64,000 bases of DNA from Phosphoribacter sp037046615 (lineage in GTDB: Bacteria; Actinomycetota; Actinomycetes; Actinomycetales; Dermatophilaceae): the NCBI GenBank assembly GCA_037046615.1, contig JBAOHD010000032.1:62001-126000 (forward strand), in the 5' to 3' direction. The stretch's first letter is position 1. Every line of letters begins with the position of its first letter. Below the pieces are notes generated by a model that was not told the origin of the DNA, made no database searches, and was given only the letters and a program-made list of their open reading frames with translations. The translations under genes were made by a program, and so were the position numbers. Below are positions 16,831 through 25,727 of this stretch, piece after piece.

Positions 16831-16917
16831 GATCGCGATCCTGTCGGCAAGGATCGCGATCTTGTCACTTGGATGGTGTTGCAGCATGAGCCAAGTGTCA
16901 CTATCGCGATCTTGACA
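16831..16917. repeat. Dispersed palindromic element, copy A
   Basis: Nested inverted repeats: GGATCGCGAT (16851) with ATCGCGATC (16903), and CACTTGG (16866) with CCAAGTG (16891), around a GTTGCAG-containing loop. A further GATCGCGATC sits at 16831. A second, clearly related copy is at 54823-54886. Both copies lie shortly upstream of a gene that begins at GTATGCCGTCC. Confidence 0.7.
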
Positions 16918-17005
16918 GGGGGATCACGCGGGAGCGAGTCGCCAGAGGGTCGCGCACCACAGGTGCGGGCCCACGGTGCCCCCAAGCGGTGACAAGATCG
17001 CCGGT

Positions 17006-17830
17006 ATGCCGTCCGCTCCCGGCCTCGCGCCTCGCGCCTTCGCGTGGGCCATCGTCGGCGTCGCGGCCATCCTGACCGCGGCGGCCCTCCTCGCCCTCGC
17101 CGCACCATCCCTCGTCGGGACGGCTCCGGCCACCTGCCTCGACCAGGGCGTCACCCTCAGCCCCCGATGCTTCTGCGAAGCCATCCGCGACGACCTGCTT
17201 CGTCAACCCGCCAATGCGCTCAGTTCCCTCGCCTTCGTCGTCGCCGGCGGTGCGGCATACATCCGCCGTCGCGCACTGCCTGCCGGAAGCCGCGAGCGCG
17301 CCCTGGCGCCTGCCCTCACGGCAACGCTCGTCGCCCTCGGCGCCGGGAGCTTGGCCTACCACGGCGCTCTCACCTTCGCCGGACAACTCCTCGACGTCCA
17401 GGGGATGTATCTGCTCGGTCTGCTGCTCGTCGGAGGAGCGCTGTGGCGCGCGGGGACGCTCACGGGACGCCAGGCCGCAGTCGCGCTCGTCGCAGCCCTC
17501 GTGGCGCTCGTCGCGGCACAGGTCGCCTTCCCGGAAGCGCGACGGTGGCTGTTCGCGCTCGTGGTCGTGCCCGGCATACTCCTGGAATGGCGGCGCGCAC
17601 CTGCGTCGCGGCCGCTGCGGCTCGCGGTCGCGGCCCTGCTTATCGCGTATGCCGTGTGGGTCGCCGATGATCGGGGCTGGTGGTGCGAGCCGACGTCCTG
17701 GCTCCAAGGACACGCGCTGTGGCATCTGCTGACGGCACTATCCGGCGGACTGCTGGCCCAGCACTACGTCGTGACCGCCCGCCACGCACGTGCCGGACCG
17801 CCCCGAGAAACAGCAACGCCACCGGAGTGA
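17006..17830 (+). CDS. Ceramidase-like membrane hydrolase (CREST superfamily)
   Basis: This 274-residue protein has about seven membrane helices. The metal-site motifs of the alkaline ceramidase/PAQR (CREST) superfamily are visible: CFCEAIRDDLLRQPANALSS (Glu and Ser, residues 52-71), GSLAYHGALTFAGQLLDVQG (His and Asp), and the C-terminal HALWHLL (H-x-x-x-H). Bacterial members are uncharacterised and may hydrolyse lipid amides. ATG 17006 lies within GGTATGCCGTCCGC, so the start codon is part of a long-form genome word. The dispersed palindrome copy A is 90 bases upstream and may be regulatory. Confidence 0.75.
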   Translation: MPSAPGLAPRAFAWAIVGVAAILTAAALLALAAPSLVGTAPATCLDQGVTLSPRCFCEAIRDDLLRQPANALSSLAFVVAGGAAYIRRRALPAGSRERALAPALTATLVALGAGSLAYHGALTFAGQLLDVQGMYLLGLLLVGGALWRAGTLTGRQAAVALVAALVALVAAQVAFPEARRWLFALVVVPGILLEWRRAPASRPLRLAVAALLIAYAVWVADDRGWWCEPTSWLQGHALWHLLTALSGGLLAQHYVVTARHARAGPPRETATPPE

Positions 17831-17841
17831 ACCGGTGGCGT
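17816..17841 (+). terminator. 10-bp hairpin overlapping the ceramidase-like stop codon
   Basis: ACGCCACCGG (17816-17825) pairs with CCGGTGGCGT (17832-17841) around AGTGAA, which includes part of the TGA stop. There is no T-run. Confidence 0.55.
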
Positions 17842-18484
17842 CGTGGACTGGCCCATCCCGCGAGGGGCCGTCAGGAGGTCGAGGTCAGAACAAACGAGTC
17901 GGGACGGCGCTGCGGTGGGTGTAGTACCCCTCGCCGCGGACGCTCCGACCGAACAACGGGAACAGCACGATCCAGCTAGGCATGAAGCAACTCAGTTTCT
18001 TGTGGTGATTGGCGCGCCCTCAGGGGAGGACTCGTGATTTATTATTGCACGATCCTTGACGAGCCGCAAAAAACGTGGGATAAGCCGGGTTTGCGCCGGA
18101 AGTCCTTGAGGTGGTATGCCGCCCGGCCTGCCCCTGCCCTGCGGCGGCACCCCGCGCCCTACCGTGGCGCAGGCGGACGGCATACGCAATCCCACCCGGC
18201 ATCCCAGCCGGCCGCGCGACAAACCGAGCAGACTACTCCCCAGTAAGGCTCCGTGGCACGAAAATTGGGCCCAAAGGGGGGTGTCGCATGTCTCACCTCG
18301 TGCTAGCGTCGGCCTCGGTTGCAGTTGCAGTTCCTCGCAAGACGGACTTCACGCTCCCGCCATCCAGGCAGTGGGCGTGCTCGTTCAATAAGAGTCGGGC
18401 CCGGCCCGGTTGTGTGGGGTAGGCGGCAGCACCGGGGTCCGCGAGGTGCGGGCACCAGTGTCTAGTTATAGAGAGAGATCCCCC
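17842..18484 (+). promoter_or_regulatory. 640-base non-coding region with promoter and long cold-shock leader
   Basis: I see no convincing gene here. An AT-rich island at 18030-18085 contains TTGACG (18056) followed about 17 bases later by GATAAG, a plausible promoter. An inverted pair of GTATGCCG words lies at 18114 and 18178. A second AT-rich stretch, TAGTTATAGAGAGAG, immediately precedes the cspA start. The region likely carries the cspA promoter and a structured leader of 200 bases or more, as is usual for cold-shock genes. Confidence 0.45.
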
Positions 18485-18688
18485 ATGGCACAGGGAACCG
18501 TCAAGTGGTTCAACGCTGAGAAGGGCTTCGGCTTCATCGCCCAAGACGGCGGCGGCCCGGACGTCTTCGTTCACTACTCCGCTATCCAGACCCAGGGCTA
18601 CCGCAGCCTCGACGAGGCGCAGCGCGTCGAGTTCGAGGTCACCCAGGGTCCGAAGGGCCCGCAGGCAGACCAGGTCCGCCCGCTGTAG
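18485..18688 (+). CDS. cspA: Cold-shock protein, CspA family
   Basis: A 67-residue single-stranded nucleic acid-binding OB-fold. It opens MAQGTVKWFNAEKGFGFI with the RNP1 motif GFGFI, then RNP2 VFVHYSAI, and ends KGPQADQVRPL. Length and sequence are standard for actinobacterial CspA. The ATG at 18485 follows a weak GAGAGA ribosome site, and a long leader suggests post-transcriptional control. A strong terminator follows. Confidence 0.95.
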   Translation: MAQGTVKWFNAEKGFGFIAQDGGGPDVFVHYSAIQTQGYRSLDEAQRVEFEVTQGPKGPQADQVRPL

Positions 18689-18746
18689 TTCCTTCGCCGC
18701 TCCGCGTGAGCGGACGCACTGCACGCACCAGCGCTTCAGTGTGCAC

Positions 18747-18779
18747 CAGAGCCCCCCGGCCGATTCCCGGGGGGCTCTG
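18747..18779. terminator. 13-bp hairpin between cspA and the LCP gene
   Basis: CAGAGCCCCCCGG (18747-18759) pairs perfectly with CCGGGGGGCTCTG (18767-18779) around a 7-base loop. It lies between convergent genes and can serve both directions. No T-run is present. Confidence 0.85.
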
Positions 18780-18824
18780 CTGCGTTGGGGCCGCGGAGGC
18801 ACCCGGCGTCCGAAGAGCGACGGG

Positions 18825-20402
18825 TCAGCAGGCCTCGTCGATGGAGATCGGCGCAGTTGCCGGAGCGGTGCGGCTTGTCACGGCCGGGGGTGTCGGGGTG
18901 GGTGTCGAGGTCTTCCCAGACTTGGCCGTCGTCGGGGTGGCCTTCGATGTCGTCGGCGATGTCGGGGGCGCTGAGGTGGCTGGTGCCGCGGCGGGAATGG
19001 GAGTGAGGCTGTCCTTGACCATCTTGCGGATCGCCGTGAAGTTGGGATTGCCGGGCGCGATGTTTTCGGGGGTGAAGGTCAGGGAGCGGATCGAGGAGTT
19101 ACGCACCCGCAACAGGAGCTCGACCCATGCGGGGAGGTCGCCGGCGGGCACGTCGGTCTGGATGTTCTCCTTGGCAACGGCCGCGAGTTCGGGGTATTTC
19201 TGCAGCATCGTCTGGGCGTTGACCTGGCCGAGGATCTTGCCGACCAGGCATCGCTGGCGCCGCATCCGGCTGAAGTCGTCAGTCGTCGCGCGCGACCGGG
19301 CAAACCACAGCGCGTGATAGCCGTCCAACTTCTGGACGCCCGGCTCGATATAGGACTCCACTCCCACGATCGCCCCGGACTCCGTGCGGTGACCTTCGAC
19401 GGGGAGCCGCTCGGTCACGTTGACGGTGACTCCGCCCATCGCGTCGACCAGCGCCGCGAAGCCCTTGAGGTCGACGATCGTCGTGTAATCGATGCGCAGC
19501 CCGATGATCTCCTGGATCACCCCGCGGATCGTCGTCAGGCCCGGGTGCGGGTCGTTTTTGAAGAGGTCCTTGCGTTCCTCGGCCTCGGTCCACACGGCAT
19601 TGAGCAGGCACTCGCTGCCGCAGTTGTAGCCCTTCGGCCACACCTTGGAAAGGGGGTTGCTCGAGGGGAAGGGCACGTTTTGGAGGTTGCGGGGCAGGCT
19701 AAACAGGACGGTGTCGCCGGTCTGGGTGTTGATCGACGCCACGATCATCGAGTCGGTCCGCACGCCGACCCGGTCGTCGCCGGCATCCGACCCGAGCAGG
19801 AGCACCGTGACGCGGCTCGTGCCTTCCCATGGATCGGACCCGCCGCCTGGGCGCGCCCCACCCTCGGCCGTCGTCATGGTCTCGTTGCCAAACATCGACG
19901 CGATCACGTCCCGCTGGACGAGGGAGTAGCGGACCGCTGTCGCCATCGGGACGGCGACGACGACACACATCGCCCCAGTCAGGAGCCGCAGGCCAGATCG
20001 CTGGACGCTGTCGAAGCGTCGGTCAGTCGTGCCTCGATGGGTCAGCAGGATGGTCCAGATCCAGATCAGGCCGCCGAGGATCAGTCCGACGACGACGAGC
20101 ATCAGGACGCCGGGCCGGACTGCGATTCCCAGGGCGGCGTTGGTCAATCCGCGGGTGAAGACGAGGACCGCCGCGCCAGCCAGCACGCCAGCCACGAGAG
20201 AAAGCACGATCCAGCCCAACCGGAAGTAGCGCGTGCGCGTAAGTCCCGCGCCAGGCAGCACCGTGCCGAGCAGCGTGAGGATCGCTGAGCGGCGCGCTGC
20301 TCGTTCGATCTCCAGCCGCCGTCGGGACCGGGGCAGGCTCGCGCGGGAAGGAGCCCGACCCTCACGGGCGCCGGTGTCCCGGCCGCTCGGAGGCATAGTC
20401 AT
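18825..20402 (-). CDS. LytR-CpsA-Psr (LCP) family cell-wall polymer ligase
   Basis: A roughly 525-residue protein. A basic N-terminus is followed by about four membrane helices (residues 45-170). The extracellular LCP domain shows VTVLLLGSDAGDD, RTDSMIVASIN, LFSLPRNLQNVPFP, YTTIVDLKGFAALVDAMGGV and LWFARSRATTDDFSRMRRQR, covering the conserved Asp/Arg residues that bind the pyrophosphate of polyprenyl-linked polymers. A Thr/Pro-rich tail (about 60 residues) ends DEAC. LCP proteins attach teichoic-acid-like polymers or arabinogalactan to peptidoglycan. ATG 20402 or 20396 is preferred over a TTG at 20417. Confidence 0.88.
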   Translation of the reverse strand: MTMPPSGRDTGAREGRAPSRASLPRSRRRLEIERAARRSAILTLLGTVLPGAGLTRTRYFRLGWIVLSLVAGVLAGAAVLVFTRGLTNAALGIAVRPGVLMLVVVGLILGGLIWIWTILLTHRGTTDRRFDSVQRSGLRLLTGAMCVVVAVPMATAVRYSLVQRDVIASMFGNETMTTAEGGARPGGGSDPWEGTSRVTVLLLGSDAGDDRVGVRTDSMIVASINTQTGDTVLFSLPRNLQNVPFPSSNPLSKVWPKGYNCGSECLLNAVWTEAEERKDLFKNDPHPGLTTIRGVIQEIIGLRIDYTTIVDLKGFAALVDAMGGVTVNVTERLPVEGHRTESGAIVGVESYIEPGVQKLDGYHALWFARSRATTDDFSRMRRQRCLVGKILGQVNAQTMLQKYPELAAVAKENIQTDVPAGDLPAWVELLLRVRNSSIRSLTFTPENIAPGNPNFTAIRKMVKDSLTPIPAAAPATSAPPTSPTTSKATPTTAKSGKTSTPTPTPPAVTSRTAPATAPISIDEAC

Positions 20403-20592
20403 GGCGGCGTCTTCCAATCTGAGGCTGACACGGGAGGAGAGGGAGGTTCTCGGACATTGTCCACCGCGAGCCTACGAACGCAACGCCGACACTGAGCACC
20501 GGGGGTGTGGAGTGCCTCATTTTGGTGGCGTTGCGTCCGGCCCGGTAGCCTGTGACGGCTCCCTATCTATGGGGGCGGTCGTGATGTGTGTT

Positions 20593-20680
20593 GGAGGCGT
20601 CGCATAGTGGCCTAGTGCGCCCGCCTGCTAAGTGGGTTGGGGTTAAAGACCCCTCGCGGGTTCAAATCCCGCCGCCTCCG
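20593..20680 (+). tRNA. tRNA-Ser (anticodon GCT)
   Basis: This 88-base gene has acceptor stem GGAGGCG with CGCCTCC, an anticodon arm CCCGCCTGCTAAGTGGG with anticodon GCT, a long variable arm, and a T-loop GGTTCAAATCC. The D-arm is the same as in the tRNA-Ser(TGA) gene 4 kb upstream. The convergent gtrA frame overlaps its 3' half. Confidence 0.93.
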
Positions 20681-21137
20681 CAGCGGTCACGAGGGGGTCC
20701 TGCACTCGCAGGGCCCCTTTCGCTGTTTGCCGCGTCGGTCCAGTCGGTATGCCGGTCCGCGTCCACCTCCGCATGACAGCGAACCGCAGCGCCGTCGAGA
20801 GCGCGGTCGACACGGCCAAGGCGGCGATCTCGACGCCGAGGGGCGGGTCGGTCACGAGCCGGTGCAGCAGCGCAAGCCCTCCGCTGGTCGCGGCCCAGGT
20901 CGCCGCGAAGACCGCGAAGGCCTGGGCCTGATGGGTGAGCCACGACCCATGGTGCACCTCAAAGGTCCATGCGCGGTTGAGCGTGGTGTTGACGACTGTC
21001 GCGATCGACAGCGCCATGACGTTGGCCGACTGCTCGCTCCAGGCGACGTGGAGCAGCGCAAACAGGCCAAGGTGGACGACAGTTGAGACGGCACCTACGA
21101 GGGCAAACCTCGCGAGCTGGCGGCGGAGGATGCCCAT
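20643..21137 (-). CDS. GtrA-like membrane protein
   Basis: This 164-residue protein has four predicted membrane helices. The GtrA signature is visible as LARFALVGAVSTVVHLGLFALL, then ANVMALSIATVVNTTLNRAWTF. GtrA proteins help flip or supply polyprenyl-linked sugars for glycosyltransferases. Its ATG (21137) lies one base after the stop of the GT39 gene, so the two form one unit. The last 13 or so codons run antisense into tRNA-Ser(GCT) and its terminator, so the natural C-terminus may be shorter or frameshifted. Confidence 0.8.
   Translation of the reverse strand: MGILRRQLARFALVGAVSTVVHLGLFALLHVAWSEQSANVMALSIATVVNTTLNRAWTFEVHHGSWLTHQAQAFAVFAATWAATSGGLALLHRLVTDPPLGVEIAALAVSTALSTALRFAVMRRWTRTGIPTGPTRQTAKGALRVQDPLVTAAEAAGFEPARGL
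20694..20720 (+). terminator. Terminator after tRNA-Ser(GCT)
   Basis: GGGGTCCTGC (20694-20703) pairs with GCAGGGCCCC (20708-20717) with one G-T wobble and a 4-base loop, followed by TTT. It lies inside the end of the convergent gtrA reading frame. Confidence 0.7.
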
Positions 21138-21138
21138 G

Positions 21139-23253
21139 TCACACCGTCTCGGCCCCGTCGAGGGCACTCGCTGCCGGTGCCGCCAGGGATGCCGGTGCCG
21201 CCCGTGATGAGGTCGACACCGGTGCGGTGAGGTCGTAGAGGTTCGTGCTGCCGATCGTCACCGAGCGGAAGGTGCTTGCGACCCACGTCGCGATCTCGCT
21301 CGATGACTGGCCGCCACCACGCTGCCCGCCGGACCCACCGCCGCCGGCGAAGTAATGGATCTTGCCCTGGGCGACGTACCCCTGGAACTGAGCCAAGGTC
21401 GGTGACGGATCGCTGCCGTTGAAGCCACCGATGGCCATGACCGGCAGCCCGGTGCCCAGCTGCAGGCCCGCGGCGTTCTGCGATCCCACCGCAGCGGCGA
21501 CCCATGTGTAGGAGCCAGCATCGACGGTCAGGGCGGCGACGACGGCAGCGTCCGGCGTGGAAGCGTTGAGCAGGCCGCCCATGCCGCCAGCTCCGCCTGG
21601 CCCTCGGGTCGCTCCGTTCGCGCCCGGCGTGCCTGGTGCACCCGGCATACCGAGACCACCCGGCACACCGGGACCCCCCGGGATGCCGAGACCACCGGGA
21701 GCGCCGACCCCGCCAGGGGGGAATGCGCCTGGGGGCGGACCCGGCATACCCCCGCCGGGGCGGCCCGGGCCGCCGACACCTTCGGCGGACGGCCCTGCGC
21801 TGACGATCGAGCCCACGTGCGCGGTTGCCAGGGTCTGCCCGCTGTATGCCGCGGGGCCAAGCAGCGCAGCGGCGGCCGCAACCCCGAGCAGGGCGGGGAG
21901 TGCACGACGGGGAAGGCGGCGAGCCAGGACGAAGCCGACCGCAGCGACGAGTCCGAGGGCAAGGACGACGATGCGCAGCCAGGAGTTCCACGTCGTCGTG
22001 CGTGAGAGCAGGACGAACCCCCAGCCCGCCGTCACGGCCATCCCGGCCGCGAGGACGATGCGAGCGCTCCGCGCTGTGCGGCGCTCCCACGCCTCGCGGG
22101 CTCCCATCGCAACGAGGGCGGCGATCGCGGGTGCGAGGGCCACGGTGTAGTAAGCGTGGTAGATGCCCGCCATGAGGGAGAAGGTCAGGACGGTGACGAC
22201 GAGCCAGGCACCCCAGGCAAGGTATGCCGCGCGCCGCGCATCCGTGCGCGGCTGCCGCCACCGCCAGCTGAGGCCAGCGACCAGGGCGATGAGCGCAGCC
22301 GGCAGCAGCCAGGAGATCTGGCCACCGTTGTCGGGGTTGAACATCCGGGTCAGGCCGGTCGCGCCCCAGGCGCCGCCGTTGCCGCCAGCGCCACCGCCGA
22401 TTGAGCCGGTCTCGTTGCCGTTGATGCGACCCAGGCCGTTGTAGCCGAAGGTGAGCTCGAGGAACGAATTGGTTTGGGAGCCACCGATATAGGGCCGCTT
22501 GTCGGCGGGGATGAGTTCGACGATCGCGACCCACCAGCCGGCTGCGAGGACGAGGGTGAGGCCGCCGATGACGGTGTGTGCCAGCCGGCGGAGGAGGGGC
22601 AGGTTGGCGGCGACGAGGTAGGCGAGCGCGAAGCCGGGCACGACGAGCAACACTTGGAGGGTCTTGGTGAGGAAGCCGAGCCCGAGGAAGACCCCGACGA
22701 GCGCAAACCACCGTGCCGACGCAGCCTCGACCGCGCGCAGGGTTGCCCAGGCCCCGAGGGTCATCGTGAGGGTGAGGAGCGCGTCGGGGTTGTTGAAGCG
22801 GAACATGAGGACCGCCACCGGTGTCAGCGCGAGGATGGCTCCGGCAAGGAGTGCGGCGCCGTGATCGAAGTGGCGTCGCACGGTGGCGTGGAGGAGCGCG
22901 ACCGTGGCGACACCCATGAGGACCTGGGGCAGGAGGATCGCGAAGGAGGTGAGCCCCAAGATCCGCACCGAGAGCGCCATGAACCACAGGGAAGCCGGCG
23001 GCTTGTCGACGGTGATTGCGTTGGCCGCGTCCGAGCTGCCGAAGAAGAAGGCCGACCACGATTGCGATCCGGCTTGCACGGCTGCGGAGTAGAAGGAGTT
23101 CGCGTAACCGCTCTCCGTGAGATTCCAGAGGTATGCCGCTGCCGTCGCCACCAGGAGCGTGACCAGGGCCGGGGTCGCCCATCGGGGCGAGCCGGAGAGC
23201 GGGGCCGGCTCGGGGACGATGAGCGGCGGTCCGTCGATGGTGGTGGCGGTCAT
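21139..23253 (-). CDS. GT39-family membrane glycosyltransferase (YkcA/YkcB type) with collagen-like insert
   Basis: A 704-residue polyprenyl-sugar-dependent transferase with about 12 membrane helices. Early motifs ESGYANSFYSAAVQAGS and ITVDKPP hold the catalytic acidic residues of PMT/ArnT-like enzymes. Between the last membrane helix and the C-terminal extracellular domain lies a Gly-Pro-rich stretch of roughly 55 residues (about residues 495-550) with Gly-X-Y repeats such as GGLGIPGGPGVPGGLGMPG. The C-terminal domain ends with IHYFAGGGGSGGQRGGG. It is followed by gtrA and preceded by a two-component system, so the modification may be induced by an envelope signal. Confidence 0.85.
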   Translation of the reverse strand: MTATTIDGPPLIVPEPAPLSGSPRWATPALVTLLVATAAAYLWNLTESGYANSFYSAAVQAGSQSWSAFFFGSSDAANAITVDKPPASLWFMALSVRILGLTSFAILLPQVLMGVATVALLHATVRRHFDHGAALLAGAILALTPVAVLMFRFNNPDALLTLTMTLGAWATLRAVEAASARWFALVGVFLGLGFLTKTLQVLLVVPGFALAYLVAANLPLLRRLAHTVIGGLTLVLAAGWWVAIVELIPADKRPYIGGSQTNSFLELTFGYNGLGRINGNETGSIGGGAGGNGGAWGATGLTRMFNPDNGGQISWLLPAALIALVAGLSWRWRQPRTDARRAAYLAWGAWLVVTVLTFSLMAGIYHAYYTVALAPAIAALVAMGAREAWERRTARSARIVLAAGMAVTAGWGFVLLSRTTTWNSWLRIVVLALGLVAAVGFVLARRLPRRALPALLGVAAAAALLGPAAYSGQTLATAHVGSIVSAGPSAEGVGGPGRPGGGMPGPPPGAFPPGGVGAPGGLGIPGGPGVPGGLGMPGAPGTPGANGATRGPGGAGGMGGLLNASTPDAAVVAALTVDAGSYTWVAAAVGSQNAAGLQLGTGLPVMAIGGFNGSDPSPTLAQFQGYVAQGKIHYFAGGGGSGGQRGGGQSSSEIATWVASTFRSVTIGSTNLYDLTAPVSTSSRAAPASLAAPAASALDGAETV

Positions 23254-23370
23254 GGGACGACCTTGGTGGTGACGGCTGTGCCCTTGCTGTGAACGGGCCC
23301 AGCGAGCTCCGTGGACCGGGCGGGGAGGCTGAGCGGGAGCGAGGCCGGACGTGCGGTCAGACCGCGGTGA

Positions 23371-24861
23371 TCAGGCCTTGGTCTGCGCTTGGGCAGGGGC
23401 GGCGGGCAGGATCACTGTGAAGGTCGTGTCGCCGGGCCGACTGTCGAGAGCGACCTTGCCCCCATGGGCGGCCGCGACGGCGGCGACGATCGACAGGCCG
23501 AGGCCGGTGCTGCCCTGCGCGCGGTTGCGTGAGGTGTCGCCCCGGGCGAAACGTTGGAACACGCTGCGCTGCAGGTCAACCGGCACGCCTGGCCCGTTGT
23601 CGTGCACCGCGAGGGTGACCGTCGACCCCGTCTGCCCGAGCGTGGCGCGCACGGTCGTCCCTGGGAGCGTGTGGACTCGTGAGTTGGCCAGAAGGTTGAC
23701 GACGATCTGGTGCAGCCGGGCGGCGTCGCCGAGGACGGTGACGGGTTCGTCGGGCACGTCGAGTCGCCACAGGTGTCCCGGCGAGGCGGCGTGGGCGTCG
23801 CTGACAGCGTTGACGACGATCTCGGTGAGGTCGACGGGGGCGAGGTCGAGCGGCCGACCGGCGTCGAGGCGAGCTAGCAGGAGCAGGTCGTCGACGAGGT
23901 GTGACATCCGGGTGGCTTCGGATTCCACCCGGCCGAGGGCGTGGGTGACCGACGGGGGCACGGGCGCGGGCTCGCGGCGGGTCAACTCGGCATACCCGCG
24001 GATCGACGCGAGCGGAGTGCGCAACTCGTGTGAGGCATCGGCGACGAATTGGCGCACCCGTTGCTCGCTCTCGTGGCGGGCGGTCAGCGCCTCGTCGACG
24101 TGATCGAGAAGTTCGTTGAGGGCCAGCCCCACTTTGCCTACCTCGGTGCCCGGGTCGGTGTCGGCCGGGTCGACGCGCTCGGCGAGCGCGACCTGGCCGG
24201 AGGCGAGGTGCAGCTTGGAGACGCGGGTCGCGGTGTCCGCAACCCGCACGAGGGGGCGGAGGTTGCGTTTGACGAGCCAGCCGCCACCGACGCCGACGAC
24301 GAGGAGACCGGCGAGGGTTGTGAGCGCCGCGGTCAGCAAGGCGTTGCTGACGGCCATCGACTGCCGCCCGATCGGGAGCGCCAGGACGATGGTTGTCGTC
24401 CCTCGCGCGGAACTGAGCACTCGGTAGTGATCGGCGTTGTCCCCGAGGCGAATCGTCGACGGGTCCTTGCTCGCACCATTGATGAGCGCAGTTACCTGGT
24501 CGTCGCTCAGGTCGTCGCGGACCCGGGTGAAGGGCACGCCGTCTTGGACGATGACGACGATCCCCTCGTCACCAGGGCCACGCCGGTCGTCGCCCGGGCC
24601 GCGGTCGGAGCCAAGTTGGCCCGGGATGGGCCCGCTGCCGTAGCGGGAGACCGACTGTCGGAGTTGATCGTCGATCTGGCCGATGAGGTAGCGGTCGAGC
24701 GAGATGAGTGAGGCGGCTGCGGTGATGAGCGTGATGACCGTGAAAAGGGCAAGCATCGACGCCACAAGCTGGGATCGCAGCGTCCAGCTCGACGGACGCA
24801 GGAGACCGCTCGGCCGCCGCTGCGTCGTGGGTGGGTTGGGGTGGATGTCGGTGGTGGCCAC
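23371..24861 (-). CDS. Two-component sensor histidine kinase
   Basis: A 496-residue protein starting at GTG 24861, two bases after the regulator stop. A membrane helix (LVASMLALFTVITLITAAASL, about 30-50), an extracellular domain (50-160), a second helix and a HAMP linker lead to the phosphorylated His in ADASHELRTPLASIRGY (about 280). The N-box VVNLLANSRVHT and G-boxes DNGPGVP and GLGLSIV complete the ATPase domain. All key residues are intact. It should phosphorylate the OmpR-type regulator encoded just before it. Confidence 0.92.
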   Translation of the reverse strand: MATTDIHPNPPTTQRRPSGLLRPSSWTLRSQLVASMLALFTVITLITAAASLISLDRYLIGQIDDQLRQSVSRYGSGPIPGQLGSDRGPGDDRRGPGDEGIVVIVQDGVPFTRVRDDLSDDQVTALINGASKDPSTIRLGDNADHYRVLSSARGTTTIVLALPIGRQSMAVSNALLTAALTTLAGLLVVGVGGGWLVKRNLRPLVRVADTATRVSKLHLASGQVALAERVDPADTDPGTEVGKVGLALNELLDHVDEALTARHESEQRVRQFVADASHELRTPLASIRGYAELTRREPAPVPPSVTHALGRVESEATRMSHLVDDLLLLARLDAGRPLDLAPVDLTEIVVNAVSDAHAASPGHLWRLDVPDEPVTVLGDAARLHQIVVNLLANSRVHTLPGTTVRATLGQTGSTVTLAVHDNGPGVPVDLQRSVFQRFARGDTSRNRAQGSTGLGLSIVAAVAAAHGGKVALDSRPGDTTFTVILPAAPAQAQTKA

Positions 24862-24863
24862 GG

Positions 24864-25603
24864 TCAGGAGGCGGGCTTGAGCACATAGCCGACGCCACGC
24901 ATGGTGTGGATCATCGGCTCGCGGCCGGCGTCGATCTTCTTGCGCAAGTAGGAGATGTAGAGCTCGACGACGTTGGCTTGGCCGCCGAAGTCGTAGTTCC
25001 ACACCCGGTCGAGGATCTGAGCCTTGGACAGGACCCGCTTGGGATTGCGCATGAGGTAGCGCAGCAACTCGAACTCGGTTGCGGTGAGCTGGATTTCGGT
25101 GCCGCCGCGGGTCACCTCGTGGGAGTCCTCGTCGAGGGTGAGGTCACCGACGACGAGGACCGAGTCGTCTTCGTCGGGAGCGACGAGGACAGTGCGACGC
25201 ATGCAGGGCGCGCAGTCGTGCGACCACCTCTTCGAGGCTGAACGGCTTGGTCACGTAGTCGTCGCCGCCCGCGGTGAGCCCGGCGATGCGGTCTTCCACG
25301 GCGTCGCGGGCGGTGAGAAAGAGGACGGGGATCCGGTCGTTGTGCTCGCGCATCCGGCGCAACACCTCGAGGCCGTTCGATGTCGGGCAGCATCATGTCG
25401 AGCGCGACGGCATCGGGCTCGAACTCGCGCGCGGCGCGCACGGCAGCCATGCCGGTGCCGGCTGCACGGACCTCCCAGCCTTCATAGCGCAGCGCCATCG
25501 TGAGCAACTCGGTGAGATTGTGTTCGTCGTCGACCACGAGCACGCGCGGGCGAGTGCCGTCGGGGCGCTCGAGCTTCTGCGGCTTGACCGAGTTGAGGTT
25601 CAT
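24864..25603 (-). pseudogene. OmpR-family response regulator, two frameshifts as written
   Basis: The restored protein has about 246 residues. The receiver domain has VLVVDDEHNL and the phospho-acceptor Asp in VALDMMLPDI, then after a break near 25380 VLRRMREHNDRIPVLFLTA and the switch Lys in YVTKPFSLEEVVARLRAL. After a second break near 25201 the winged-helix domain reads LTATEFELLRYLMRNPKRVL and VVELYISYLRKKID. Each break is one extra base. All functional residues are present, so sequencing error is favoured. A cluster of GAGTCGATACCC repeats lies 120-270 bases upstream of its start. Confidence 0.85.
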
Positions 25604-25727
25604 GGACTCACTTTCTCGGTGTCAGGTTGCCGCTTGATGTGGGCTGGCTGTGTCTTTCCTGTGAGCCATTCTGGCACCTCACGCTGATTCGGTCAGGGGA
25701 TCTCACGGCGACAGGGCAGCATCCGTC

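Noticed and set aside
16650..16889. Repeat-coded small frames on both strands after tRNA-Ser
   Set aside because: They are translations of the tandem repeat and tRNA sequence with no ribosome site.
17992..18222. 76-codon minus-strand frame upstream of cspA
   Set aside because: It has atypical composition and no ribosome site or family resemblance, and it overlaps the likely promoter and leader.
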